Shown here piece after piece: positions 49,265-57,814 of a stretch of DNA of 64,000 bases (positions within the stretch are counted from its first letter, which is position 1; each line of letters begins with the position of its first letter). Under the pieces are notes generated by a model that saw nothing but the letters and a program-made list of their open reading frames with translations, had not been told where the DNA came from and searched no databases. Both the position numbers and the translations under genes were made by a program. The DNA lies in NCBI RefSeq assembly GCF_052065835.1, contig NZ_JBQHTG010000003.1, positions 1-64,000 of the forward strand. Reading direction: 5' to 3'. Source of the stretch: Laedolimicola sp934402125 (GTDB lineage Bacteria > Bacillota > Clostridia > Lachnospirales > Lachnospiraceae).

Positions 49265-50644
49265 ATGATGAAACATACAAATGATTTGGGAAAGGATCCG
49301 ATTTTCCCGCTGGTGCTGCGGCTTGCGATTCCCACCATGCTGGCACAGTTTGTAAGCGTCCTGTATTCCATCGTGGATCGGATGTATATCGGCGCGGGAG
49401 TCGGGGATCTGGCCCTGGCTGGAGTGGGCGTCTGCGCGCCGATTGTTACGCTTCTTTCCTCCTTCGCGTCCCTGATCGGCCTGGGCGGTTCACCGATTAT
49501 GGCCATGCGGATGGGAGCGGGGGATAAGCGGGAGGCCCAGAAGATTCTGAATAACAGCTTTTTTATGCTGCTGGTGACGTCAGTGCTTCTGACCTTTGGT
49601 TTTTTGGCCCTAAAAGAAAAATTTCTGATGTGGTTTGGCGCGAGTCAGGTCACATTTCCTTATGCGAATACCTATGTGACCATCTATACGATGGGAACCG
49701 TATTTGCGTTGTTATCCACGGGCATGAACAGCTTTCTGATTGCCCAGGGATTTTCCGGCCTGGGTATGGTGACCGTCATGCTGGGAGCCGTGCTCAATAT
49801 TGTTCTGGATCCGGTCTTTATCTTTGGCTTTCATATGGGAGTGGCCGGCGCGGCTGTTGCGACAGTTTTGTCCCAGCTTGCTTCCGCCGTCTTTGTGCTG
49901 GTGAGCCTGCGGGGAAAAAGAATGCCCATAAGACTTGGCTGGGGCGGCTTTGCCAAACAGACGATGCGGAAAATCATAAGCTTTGGATTTTCTCCGTTTC
50001 TGATTATCGCCAGCGACAGTATCCTGCTGATTGTGCTGAATACGGTGCTGCAGCGCTACGGAGGTCCGGGCGAGGGCGATATTCTGGTTACCTGCGCCAC
50101 CATTGTGCAGAGCTACCTTCTGATCATTACCATGCCCATGAGCGGGATTACTCTGGGCAGCCAGCCGGTGGTCAGCTTTAACTACGGAATGGGAAACGCG
50201 GAGCGCATTAAAAGGGCGATCTGGTGTATCACCGGACTCTGCGTGCTCTTCTGCAGCCTGATGATGGTGTTTACTTACACCCTGTCGCCCTTTTATGTGG
50301 GAATGTTTACGAAGGACGCGGCGATCCGCCTGCGCTCCGTGCGTTATATCAAGATATTTACAGCTATGATTGTGCCCCTGGCGGTACAGTATCCGCTGGT
50401 GGACGAGACGACGGCTCTCGGCCATGTAAAGCGGGCGCTGTTCTGTTCAGCCTTCCGGAAGCTGATTTATTTTTCCGGACTGCTTTTGCTTCCCAGACTG
50501 GTATCCGCAGAGGCGGCCTTTTTCTCAGAGCCCATTGCGGATATTCTGGCCGCCATCATGACGACGGTTCTATTTTTAAAAACCTTCCCGGGGATTGTGC
50601 GGGAAACAAGAGCCATGGAGAAAGCGAAAAAGGCGGAGGCCTGA
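49265..50644 (+). CDS. MATE-family efflux transporter
   Basis: A 459-residue, 12-helix exporter of drugs or metabolites driven by sodium or protons. Two homologous halves are visible: the first with I-P-T-M-L-A-Q-F-V-S-V-L-Y-S-I-V-D-R-M-Y-I-G and G-G-S-P-I-M-A-M-R-M-G-A-G (about 78-90), the second with G-F-S-P-F-L-I-I-A-S-D-S and S-Q-P-V-V-S-F-N-Y-G-M-G-N (about 300-312). The substrate cannot be predicted. It begins 3 bp after the TPR/P-loop gene and so is probably cotranscribed with it. Its 3' end converges on the sugar-kinase gene with only 4 bp between stops. Confidence 0.9.
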   Translation: MMKHTNDLGKDPIFPLVLRLAIPTMLAQFVSVLYSIVDRMYIGAGVGDLALAGVGVCAPIVTLLSSFASLIGLGGSPIMAMRMGAGDKREAQKILNNSFFMLLVTSVLLTFGFLALKEKFLMWFGASQVTFPYANTYVTIYTMGTVFALLSTGMNSFLIAQGFSGLGMVTVMLGAVLNIVLDPVFIFGFHMGVAGAAVATVLSQLASAVFVLVSLRGKRMPIRLGWGGFAKQTMRKIISFGFSPFLIIASDSILLIVLNTVLQRYGGPGEGDILVTCATIVQSYLLIITMPMSGITLGSQPVVSFNYGMGNAERIKRAIWCITGLCVLFCSLMMVFTYTLSPFYVGMFTKDAAIRLRSVRYIKIFTAMIVPLAVQYPLVDETTALGHVKRALFCSAFRKLIYFSGLLLLPRLVSAEAAFFSEPIADILAAIMTTVLFLKTFPGIVRETRAMEKAKKAEA

Positions 50645-50648
50645 GCTT

Positions 50649-51581
50649 CTATGCGATAATCTCCAGCTCCACCTGGGGCAGAAGTTCCTTCACATCGGCC
50701 TCCCGGGCAAGCAGGGTACCCTCCTGCCGTACAGAACCGGCCGCGCAGGCCATGGCATAGCGGAGCATATCGGCGGTGTCCAGACGCTTCCGGAGGGCAT
50801 AGCACATGCCGGCCACCATGGAATCGCCTGCGCCGGTGAGACCCTTAGCTTCCACCGGAACGGCTTTGGCCCGGTAAGTATGTTCCTTATCCAGCAGCAG
50901 GGCTCCATCTGCGCCCATGGAAATACATACGTAAGGAATGCCGCTGTCCACGACCTGGCGGGCTACCTCCAGCGGTCCCTTGCCGGACTTTAATTCACTT
51001 TTAAAGGCCTGCTCAAATTCCTTGCTGTTGGGCTTGATCAGGAAGGGCTTTTCCTCCAGACCCAGCAGGAGCGGTTCTCCGGCGGTGTCCAGTACCGTTT
51101 TGACGTCCTTTTTATGGGCCAGCCGGATCAGTCTCTGATAGATATTGGCAGGAACGCCGGGTGGCACGCTGCCGCTTAAGACCAGAATGTGGGTGTGATC
51201 CAGTCGGACATCGATCTCGTCCACCAGCTTCTCGATAGAAGCAAAGGGGACGTTGGGTCCGGCCTCGTTGACCTCTGTCATGATGTGGTTAGACTGGTCA
51301 AAGAGCTTGATATTGGTCCGGATAGCGCCCTCAGAGCGGACAAAATAATAGGGCAGTCCCCGGGCGGTCAGGGTATGCTCCAGGAAGCTTCCGTTATCCC
51401 GGAAATTCAGACCCATGCACATGGTTTCTTCCTTTAGATTATTCAATACGGTACTTACATTCAGTCCCTTTCCGGACAGATCCACGCGGGTATTCTTCAC
51501 CCGGTTGTAAGCGCCGATTTCCAGATTATCCAGATAAATTGTTTTGTCAATACAGGGATTTAAAGTTACAGATAAGATCAT
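50649..51581 (-). CDS. PfkB-family sugar-phosphate kinase (1-phosphofructokinase-like)
   Basis: A 310-residue cytosolic kinase of the FruK/LacC branch of the PfkB family, which phosphorylates fructose-1-phosphate or tagatose-6-phosphate with ATP. It starts I-L-S-V-T-L-N-P-C-I-D-K-T-I-Y and has the sugar-binding D-L-S-G-K-G-L-N-V-S near 34-43. V-L-S-G-S-V-P-P-G-V and the catalytic G-L-T-G-A-G-D-S-M-V-A-G near 247 follow; the aspartate in G-A-G-D is the general base. No fructose PTS gene or regulator is next to it, so the precise substrate is open. It has a clear sigma-A promoter on the minus strand. Confidence 0.9.
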   Translation of the reverse strand: MILSVTLNPCIDKTIYLDNLEIGAYNRVKNTRVDLSGKGLNVSTVLNNLKEETMCMGLNFRDNGSFLEHTLTARGLPYYFVRSEGAIRTNIKLFDQSNHIMTEVNEAGPNVPFASIEKLVDEIDVRLDHTHILVLSGSVPPGVPANIYQRLIRLAHKKDVKTVLDTAGEPLLLGLEEKPFLIKPNSKEFEQAFKSELKSGKGPLEVARQVVDSGIPYVCISMGADGALLLDKEHTYRAKAVPVEAKGLTGAGDSMVAGMCYALRKRLDTADMLRYAMACAAGSVRQEGTLLAREADVKELLPQVELEIIA

Positions 51582-51630
51582 ATAAGATACCTCACTTATT
51601 CGGATATTTCACGCATTTCCCTCTTCCCCT

Positions 51631-51659
51631 ATTATAGAAAATACAGAAAAGAAAGTCAA
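51631..51659 (-). promoter_or_regulatory. Sigma-A promoter of sugar-kinase gene
   Basis: Read on the minus strand: TTGACT (51659-51654) and a perfect TATAAT (51636-51631), 17 bp apart, 50 nt before the start codon. Confidence 0.7.
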
Positions 51660-51687
51660 TGTCAGGGAAAATTCTGAAAAATAAGAA

Positions 51688-51837
51688 AGAATCCTGCAAA
51701 GCAGGATTCTCCGCCTGCGGCGGGTCGCATAAGCGACATGATTCCATTCCGCCGCAGTGCGATCCCCCGGAGGGGCTTTTTGCTCTATAGGAATCATAGC
51801 TTTCACACTTTAATGTGGCACGGTATTTCCTATAGAG
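51688..51837. other. Highly structured intergenic block between divergent promoters
   Basis: Four tandem structures: AGAATCCTGC/GCAGGATTCT (51688-51697 with 51701-51710); CTGCGGCGG/CCGCCGCAG (51715-51723 with 51749-51757) enclosing GTCGC-ATAA-GCGAC; a GC-rich CCCC-GGA-GGGG followed by CTTTTT (about 51764-51780); and CTCTATAGGAA/TTCCTATAGAG (51783-51793 with 51827-51837). On the minus strand the first hairpin is followed by TTTCTTATTTTTC, a good terminator. On the plus strand the third is followed by five T. This suggests a small RNA on one strand or back-to-back terminators. The strand is undecided. Confidence 0.5.
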
Positions 51838-51868
51838 TAAAAAAGCCGGGAAAAGATTGGCGGAAACC

Positions 51869-51897
51869 TTGACGGACTATACCGCTCGGTATATAAT
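51869..51897 (+). promoter_or_regulatory. Promoter with embedded TetR operator
   Basis: TTGACG (51869-51874) and TATAAT (51892-51897) are 17 bp apart. The spacer contains the palindrome TATACCG-CT-CGGTATA (51878-51893), which overlaps the -10 by two bases. A repressor there would exclude RNA polymerase. The TetR encoded 45 bp downstream is the expected ligand. Confidence 0.75.
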
Positions 51898-51942
51898 GAA
51901 GCCAGACAGAGAATCCGTGCGATTTTACAAAGAGGCAGAGAG

Positions 51943-52521
51943 ATGGACAACAGGGAAATTATTCTTGAAACAGCGCTGGATTTGTTTTACACCCGAGGAT
52001 ACGATGCAGTAGGAGTACAGGAGATTGCGGAGCGATCCGGTGTGACGAAGCCGACGTTGTATTATTATTTTAAAAGTAAATACGGTCTTCTGGAACAGCT
52101 GCTTTTGAGCCGGAGCGAGGGCTTCGGAAGGGAGCTTCGGGAAGCCTGCGCCTATCATGGGGATCTGAAGAATACCCTGTGCGCGGCCGCCCGGACGGCA
52201 GCGTCCTTTGTGGCGCGGGAACCGAAGTTTTCAGCGCTTTTTGTGGCGTTGTACCATTCCGCAAAGGGAAATGAGGCGTATCAGGCGGTGCGTCCGTTGG
52301 TTCTTAAGCTTCAGCAGGAGATTGAGCAGATTTTTATCTCCGCAGCCGCGGATCTGGGGAATATGCACGGCCGGCAGCGGCAGTTTTCCTTAGGCTTTAT
52401 CGGGCTGGTTCTGTATTATATTGTTATGAAGCAGGAAATCAGCCGGCGGGAGGCGGTACAGATCTCGGAGGAAGAGATCGAGGCTCTGGTCCACCAGTTT
52501 ATGCATGGTATTTATTCGTAA
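51943..52521 (+). CDS. TetR-family regulator, probably autorepressing
   Basis: A 192-residue regulator. The helix-turn-helix is at about 18-50 (G-Y-D-A-V-G-V-Q-E-I-A-E-R-S-G-V-T-K-P-T-L-Y-Y-Y-F-K-S-K). The C-terminal ligand domain is helical and not assignable. Its promoter holds a matching palindrome. It is followed 27 bp later by the GH13 and glgB genes without an intervening terminator, so it may control glycan metabolism rather than a drug pump, which would be unusual for a TetR protein. No ligand can be inferred. Confidence 0.85.
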   Translation: MDNREIILETALDLFYTRGYDAVGVQEIAERSGVTKPTLYYYFKSKYGLLEQLLLSRSEGFGRELREACAYHGDLKNTLCAAARTAASFVAREPKFSALFVALYHSAKGNEAYQAVRPLVLKLQQEIEQIFISAAADLGNMHGRQRQFSLGFIGLVLYYIVMKQEISRREAVQISEEEIEALVHQFMHGIYS

Positions 52522-52548
52522 AAAGAGATTTTTAAGGAGGCAGAAAAG

Positions 52549-53901
52549 ATGGCAAAATGGTATGAAGAAGCCATTTTTTATCACATTTATCCGCTGGGGC
52601 TTCTGGGAGCGCCAAAGACCCATACAGAGGAGGGGACGGTACACCGCTTAAGGGAGCTGGACGGTTGGGTGCGTCATATGAAGGAATGCAGTTTTACCGC
52701 CACCTACATCGGGCCGCTGTTCGAGTCTACCAGCCATGGCTACGATACGAAGGATTATAAGCAGGTGGACAGCCGCCTGGGCGATAATGAGGACTTGAAG
52801 CACTTTGTGAAGTTGTGCCATGAGAACGGCATCCGGGTGGTTGTGGACGGCGTATTCAATCACACGGGACGGGAATTTTTCGCTTTCCAGGATATTCAGA
52901 AAAACCGTGAAAACTCCCCTTACCGTTACTGGTATCAGGACGTGAGCTTTGAGGGCAACACCCATTATAACGACGGCTTTTATTATAAGGCCTGGCACAA
53001 CTGCTTTGAACTGGCGAACCTGAATCTCTGGGATCGGGGCGTGAAGGATTATCTTCTGGACGTGGTACGGTTCTGGATTGACGAGTTTGATATTGACGGC
53101 ATCCGTCTGGACTGCGCCGATTGTCTGCAGTTTGATTTTATGAAAGAGCTGCGGTGGGTGACCTCCCAGAAGAAAGAGGACTTCTGGCTGATGGGCGAGG
53201 TAATTCACGGGGATTACGCCCGCTGGGTCAATCCGGAGACGCTTCACTCCGTGACCAATTACGAGCTGTGGAAGGGACTGTATTCCGGCCACAACGATCA
53301 TAATTATTTTGAGATCGCCCATACGATCCGGCGGCAGTTTGACGCGAACGGCGGTATCTATAGGGGCTGCAGGCTCTATTCCTTCGTGGAGAACCACGAC
53401 GTGGATCGGATTGTCAATAAGCTAAATGAAAAAGGCTTTTTACAGTCGGTATACACACTGCTGTATACACTGCCCGGAATCCCGTCTGTCTACTACGGCG
53501 GCGAGTGGGGCGTGGAGGGCCGGAAGGAGGGAACCTGCGACGACGGGCTTCGTCCCCGTCTGGTGCTTTCCGAGATGGAAGAGAGGGCGCCGATACCGGA
53601 GCTGAAAGGGCTGCTCTGCAGGCTGGGAGCGGTTCGCCGGGAGAATCCGGCGCTGGCCGACGGCGTATACCGGGAGCTTATGCTGACCAACCGGCAGTAC
53701 GCGTTTGCCAGAATCCTGGGAGACAGCGCAGTGGTTGTGGCAGTAAACAATGACAGCAATCCGGCTCATTTCGAGATCAACTGTCCGGTATCTGCGGGAG
53801 GCGCAAGGGAAGCACTGACGGATACGGGAGCAGAGCTTCGGGACGGCAGAATTATCTGGGAAATGCCCGCGTATGGAAGCGCGGTATTTATTATGGAATA
53901 A
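52549..53901 (+). CDS. Cytoplasmic GH13 alpha-amylase-family enzyme
   Basis: A 450-residue glycoside hydrolase of family 13 without signal peptide. The four conserved regions are present: V-D-G-V-F-N-H near 101 (I), G-I-R-L-D-C-A-D near 184-191 with Asp as nucleophile (II), G-E-V-I-H near 222 with Glu as acid/base (III), and F-V-E-N-H-D near 283 (IV). The organisation resembles maltodextrin-acting enzymes (cyclomaltodextrinase or neopullulanase type) that degrade imported oligosaccharides, or a glycogen-trimming enzyme. It follows tetR and precedes glgB by 17 bp, supporting a role in intracellular glucan turnover. AAGGAGG lies 9 nt before the ATG. Confidence 0.88.
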   Translation: MAKWYEEAIFYHIYPLGLLGAPKTHTEEGTVHRLRELDGWVRHMKECSFTATYIGPLFESTSHGYDTKDYKQVDSRLGDNEDLKHFVKLCHENGIRVVVDGVFNHTGREFFAFQDIQKNRENSPYRYWYQDVSFEGNTHYNDGFYYKAWHNCFELANLNLWDRGVKDYLLDVVRFWIDEFDIDGIRLDCADCLQFDFMKELRWVTSQKKEDFWLMGEVIHGDYARWVNPETLHSVTNYELWKGLYSGHNDHNYFEIAHTIRRQFDANGGIYRGCRLYSFVENHDVDRIVNKLNEKGFLQSVYTLLYTLPGIPSVYYGGEWGVEGRKEGTCDDGLRPRLVLSEMEERAPIPELKGLLCRLGAVRRENPALADGVYRELMLTNRQYAFARILGDSAVVVAVNNDSNPAHFEINCPVSAGGAREALTDTGAELRDGRIIWEMPAYGSAVFIME

Positions 53902-53918
53902 AAAACAGGGGTGAGATT

Positions 53919-55949
53919 ATGAAAGGGAAGAGAACACGGGCGGACGCCAAAGTAAGAGAGGCAGAAAAGGCGGCGAAGAGAGCCGCGCAGGGAAATAAAC
54001 CGGTAAAAATAGCAGCGGTAAAGGCAGCGAAAGCAAAGGCGCAGAAGCCGGAGATGTCCTGCTTTATCTCTGATTTTGACCAGTATCTGTTCGGTCAGGG
54101 CAATCATTACGATATTTTCCGGAAGCTGGGCGCACATCTGACAGAGGTGGACGGACAGAAGGGCGTGCATTTTGCGGTCTGGGCGCCCCATGCGCTGGAG
54201 GTGTATGTCATCGGTGAATTTAACGGCTGGAATGAGCGCAGCCACCCGATGAAGAGACTGGATCCGCTGGGTATCTGGGAGCTGTTTGTGCCGGGCGTAC
54301 AGCTGGGAAGTCTTTACAAATATCTGATTGAGTCCCAGGATCACAGGCTGCTTTACAAGGCAGATCCTTATGCGACGGAATCGGAACTGCGGCCCGGAAC
54401 CGCGTCAAAGGTATCCGATATCTCCGGTTATCAGTGGTCTGACGGGGATTGGATGAATACAAGAAAAAAGAAGGAACCGAAGGAAGAGCCCATGTCCATC
54501 TACGAGGTACATCCGGGTTCCTGGAGAAGGCATCCCCACGGATCCGACGAGGACGGCTATTACAGTTACCGGGAGCTGGCCCATGAGCTGGCGGACTATG
54601 TCCATGAGATGGGCTACACCCACGTGGAACTGATGGGCATTGCGGAGCATCCCTTTGACGGATCCTGGGGTTATCAGGTGACAGGCTATTACGCGCCTAC
54701 CTCCCGTCATGGAAGCCCGAAAGACTTTATGTATCTGATCGACTATCTGCACCAGAAGAAAATCGGCGTGATTCTGGACTGGGTTCCGGCCCATTTTCCG
54801 AAGGACGCCCAAGGACTGGCAGATTTCGACGGCCAGCCCCTGTATGAGTATCCGGATCCAAGAAAGGGAGAGCATCCCGACTGGGGTACCAAGATTTTCA
54901 ATTATGAGATGAATGAGGTCAAGAACTTCCTGATTGCCAATGCCCTGTACTGGGTGGAAGAGTTCCATGTGGACGGACTCCGGGTAGACGCCGTAGCTTC
55001 CATGCTGTATCTGGATTACGGCAAGGAGGCAGGTCAGTGGGTTCCGAACAAGTTTGGCGGCAATAAAAACCTGGAGGCTATCGAGTTCTTCAAGCACCTG
55101 AATTCCGTACTGCTGGGCCGAAACCCGGGCGTGGTGACCATTGCCGAGGAGTCTACAGCCTGGCCGATGGTTACGGGAAGACCGGAGGACGATGGCCTGG
55201 GCTTTTCCTTCAAATGGAATATGGGCTGGATGAACGATTTCCTGGAATACATGAAGCTGGATCCCTATTTCCGTAAGGGAGCCCATAATCTGATGACCTT
55301 TGCGATGACCTATGCCTACAGCGAGAATTACATTCTGGTGCTGTCCCACGACGAGGTGGTACATCTGAAGTGTTCCATGATCAACAAAATGCCGGGCGAG
55401 TATGAGGAAAAGTTCGCGAACCTGAAGGCGGCCTATGCGTTTATGCTGGGCCACCCGGGAAAGAAGCTTCTGTTTATGGGGCAGGATTTTGCGCAGCTGC
55501 AGGAGTGGAGCGAGGCCAGAGAGCTTGACTGGTATCTGCTGGAGCAGGATCAGCACCGGGAACTTCAGAGCTTTGTAAAGGCGTTGCTCCATCTCTATAA
55601 GAAGACCCCGGCCCTGTATCAGCAGGACACCAGACCGGAGGGCTTCCAGTGGATCAACGCCAACGATGGATATCGCAGTATCTTCTCTTTCATGCGCTTT
55701 GATAAGGAGAAAAAGAAGAGCCTGCTCTTTGTCTGCAACTTCACGCCGGTAGAGCGTCCCGATTACCGGGTGGGCGTGCCGAAGAAAAAACAGTACAAGC
55801 TAGTTCTGGACAGCGACGCGGCTGAGTTTGGCGGCAGCGGTAAGACCAAACCCGGCATTTACAAAGCCGAGACCGGCGAGTGCGACGGCCAGCCTTATTC
55901 TATCGCGTATCCGCTTCCGGCATATGGCGTGGCGGTATTTGAATTCTAA
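53919..55949 (+). CDS. glgB: 1,4-alpha-glucan branching enzyme
   Basis: Introduces alpha-1,6 branches into glycogen. The 676-residue enzyme has a Lys/Ala-rich N-terminal extension (about 1-45), absent from most homologues, then a CBM48 domain (V-H-F-A-V-W-A-P-H-A, about 88-97) and the GH13 catalytic barrel. It carries Y-E-V-H-P-G-S-W, V-P-A-H-F, the nucleophile in G-L-R-V-D-A-V (about 353), I-A-E-E-S-T-A-W, L-S-H-D-E-V-V, and a C-terminal beta domain. The other glycogen genes (glgA, glgC, glgP) are not in the window. Its stop overlaps the convergent FMN_bind-like gene by 4 bp. Confidence 0.93.
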   Translation: MKGKRTRADAKVREAEKAAKRAAQGNKPVKIAAVKAAKAKAQKPEMSCFISDFDQYLFGQGNHYDIFRKLGAHLTEVDGQKGVHFAVWAPHALEVYVIGEFNGWNERSHPMKRLDPLGIWELFVPGVQLGSLYKYLIESQDHRLLYKADPYATESELRPGTASKVSDISGYQWSDGDWMNTRKKKEPKEEPMSIYEVHPGSWRRHPHGSDEDGYYSYRELAHELADYVHEMGYTHVELMGIAEHPFDGSWGYQVTGYYAPTSRHGSPKDFMYLIDYLHQKKIGVILDWVPAHFPKDAQGLADFDGQPLYEYPDPRKGEHPDWGTKIFNYEMNEVKNFLIANALYWVEEFHVDGLRVDAVASMLYLDYGKEAGQWVPNKFGGNKNLEAIEFFKHLNSVLLGRNPGVVTIAEESTAWPMVTGRPEDDGLGFSFKWNMGWMNDFLEYMKLDPYFRKGAHNLMTFAMTYAYSENYILVLSHDEVVHLKCSMINKMPGEYEEKFANLKAAYAFMLGHPGKKLLFMGQDFAQLQEWSEARELDWYLLEQDQHRELQSFVKALLHLYKKTPALYQQDTRPEGFQWINANDGYRSIFSFMRFDKEKKKSLLFVCNFTPVERPDYRVGVPKKKQYKLVLDSDAAEFGGSGKTKPGIYKAETGECDGQPYSIAYPLPAYGVAVFEF

Positions 55950-56377
55950 GGCCGGGCTTTTTCCAGCGCCCGCTCCACTGCGCCCAGGATTGCCTGGGAG
56001 GTGTAGCGGGTGTCCGATGAATAGCTGAGATCCTCCAGGGACTGGGTTTCGCAGATCTGCTCTGCCAGACTGTCCAGGGCGGGCTGCATCAGCGGGTACA
56101 TGGTTTCCACAGCTTCATCCAAGTGAGTGAAGGCGATGGATTCAATGCGGTGATCGCTGACTGTGACAGATACGTCTATGGCGTTGCCGCCCAGCGTGAT
56201 GGAGGAGGTATAGACGCCCGGGATATAAGCGGTATCAGCAGAAGCGGCGCTTTTTGAATCCTTCGGCGCGAACATATACACCAGCAGCAGAATCAGCAGG
56301 ATTCCGAGGGCCACAAAGATCCCGGTGTAGATCAGCTCTTTCATACGGAGTACGACGATTTTGGTTTTGGAACTCAA
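55946..56377 (-). CDS. Membrane-anchored FMN_bind-like protein
   Basis: A 143-residue protein with one N-terminal membrane helix (about 16-36) and an extracellular domain that resembles FMN_bind: P-G-V-Y-T-S-S-I-T-L-G-G near 55, then V-S-D-H-R-I-E-S-I and a C-terminal S-S-D-T-R-Y-T-S-Q-A-I-L-G-A-V-E-R-A-L. In flavinylated members that last motif reads S-G-A-T-x-T-S; here Gly-Ala-Thr is not conserved, so covalent FMN attachment is doubtful. The TTG at 56377 is chosen because GCAGGAGG is 7 nt upstream; an internal ATG 11 codons later lacks a site. It is tail-to-tail with glgB. Confidence 0.65.
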   Translation of the reverse strand: MSSKTKIVVLRMKELIYTGIFVALGILLILLLVYMFAPKDSKSAASADTAYIPGVYTSSITLGGNAIDVSVTVSDHRIESIAFTHLDEAVETMYPLMQPALDSLAEQICETQSLEDLSYSSDTRYTSQAILGAVERALEKARP

Positions 56378-56452
56378 GGGAATGCCTCCTGCGGGGTCGA
56401 TTGTTACAGAATATGCAGGAGGGAAGCAGGATATACGTATCATACCACAAAC

Positions 56453-56586
56453 GGGCAGGGACTGTGTATTTATCTGTGTGCATCGTTTATCTGACACTGT
56501 ATGTCTCCCACGGACGCAAGGTCCGCAGGAGACACACAGCGTCCGCTAAAAAGCTGCACACATGATAAAATACACAGTCCCTGCCC
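56453..56586. repeat. 134-nt nested palindromic element
   Basis: Terminal arms GGGCAGGGACTGTGTATTT (56453-56471) and its exact complement (56568-56586) form 19 pairs. The helix continues through ATC/GAT and TGTGTGCA/TGCACACA with two single-base bulges, about 30 pairs in all. Inside, GACACTGT/ACAGCGTC (one mismatch), GTCTCC/GGAGAC and CGGAC/GTCCG stack to a GCAAG loop. No T tract follows on either strand, so it is not a simple terminator. It is either a MITE/REP-type mobile palindrome or a structured RNA between two minus-strand genes. Confidence 0.7.
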
Positions 56587-56610
56587 TGTTATAGCATATA
56601 GGTTAGCGTT

Positions 56611-57474
56611 CTACCGCTCGATAAAGCCTTCGCCCAGTACCTCCCGCACATCGGTTACGATGACGAAGGCATTGGGATCACATTCTTTAGTCAGTTCCTT
56701 CAGCATGACAATCTCCTTTTTGGATACCACGCAGAACAGCATATTTTTGGCGGTGCCGGAGTACATACCGGTGGCGGAGATACCGGTGACGCCCCGATCC
56801 AGATCTTCCATGAGAAGGGTGGCTACCTGGTCGGGATTCTCGGTGATAATGAAGGCTGCCTTGGAGAATTTCAGACCGTCTATGAGACCGTCCGCCACAC
56901 GGGAGGTCAGATAGATGGCGATGATTGCGTAAAGCGTCATCTGGATGCCGAACAGGTAGGCTCCGAACAAGACGATCAGAGTATCCAGGATCCACATGAT
57001 AGAGGCGGTACTGTAATGCCGCAGGAAATGCTGAATCAGCGCCGCGATCAGGTCGGTGCCCCCGGTGGTAGCCTGTGCTACGAAGACCAGACCAATGCCG
57101 GCTCCTACGATAAGACCGCCGTACAGGGCGGAGAGAAGCAGATCGTCACCGGCAATGGGGACGACCGGAAGAACGGAGAGCCAGAAGGACAGCATAATGG
57201 TGGCAAAGCCTGTCCGCAGGACATAGCGGAAGCCTTTCAGCTTCATAGCCAGCAGCAGAAATGGAATATTCAGGGCCAGGTTTGTGACAGAAAGGGGAAT
57301 GCCGCCGGGGATCAGCCTGGATGAGAGCTGACGGATAATGATGGCCAGACCGGAAAAGCCTCCGGTGATCAGGCTGACCGGATCGAAAATCGAAGCGACG
57401 GCAAAGGCCATCAGGCCGGTTCCTATAATAATCAGCAAAATGTCTTTCAGTTTCATTTTTTTTGCAGATGACAT
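56611..57474 (-). CDS. YitT-family membrane protein
   Basis: A 287-residue protein of the YitT/DUF161-DUF2179 family. Five or six membrane helices occupy residues 10-180 (I-I-G-T-G-L-M-A-F-A-V-A-S-I-F-D-P near 16-32 and T-G-G-F-S-G-L-A near 37). A cytosolic DUF2179 domain (about 205-287) contains S-A-T-G-M-Y-S-G and ends D-V-R-E-V-L-G-E-G-F. Members are widespread in Firmicutes and usually multi-copy, but no biochemical function is established; some are linked to sporulation or small-molecule transport. It is transcribed alone on the minus strand. AAAGGA lies 9 nt before the ATG. Confidence 0.9.
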   Translation of the reverse strand: MSSAKKMKLKDILLIIIGTGLMAFAVASIFDPVSLITGGFSGLAIIIRQLSSRLIPGGIPLSVTNLALNIPFLLLAMKLKGFRYVLRTGFATIMLSFWLSVLPVVPIAGDDLLLSALYGGLIVGAGIGLVFVAQATTGGTDLIAALIQHFLRHYSTASIMWILDTLIVLFGAYLFGIQMTLYAIIAIYLTSRVADGLIDGLKFSKAAFIITENPDQVATLLMEDLDRGVTGISATGMYSGTAKNMLFCVVSKKEIVMLKELTKECDPNAFVIVTDVREVLGEGFIER

Positions 57475-57814
57475 GATAAAAAATCCTTTCAGAAATATTC
57501 TCGTTCAAATCCATTGCTAAGATCAAAGCTAACATAGGAAGGGAAAAAAAGCAAGGGAAACATGGGAAAGGCTCTTTGTGAACAATGTATAAGGAAAAAT
57601 TAGGGAATGAAATGGAAAAAACTTGAGGAAATGCATAAAAAATTTGTATTTCCTCTTTTCAATTTTGTAATTTTGCATTACTATATAGAGTAAGTATTTG
57701 TGTTTTGATAGAAATAGGCGTGTTTTTATTGTAAATATTGCCAGAAATGAACGAGGAGAGGGACTGGCGATATGCACAAAATAAAAACTATATGAAAAAA
57801 AGGAGCGGAGAGTT
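57475..57814. other. AT-rich divergent intergenic region
   Basis: About 340 bp between the divergent YitT and PucR-like genes, much richer in A+T than its surroundings. It contains a hairpin GAGGAAAT/ATTTCCTC (57625-57632 with 57648-57655) followed by TTTTC. No clear sigma-A pair with good spacing was found for either gene, and no ORF is credible. Confidence 0.4.

Noticed and set aside
57573..57584. TTGTGAACAA as a Rex redox-repressor site
   Set aside because: Only one half site is present; the full TTGTGAA-N4-TTCACAA palindrome is absent.
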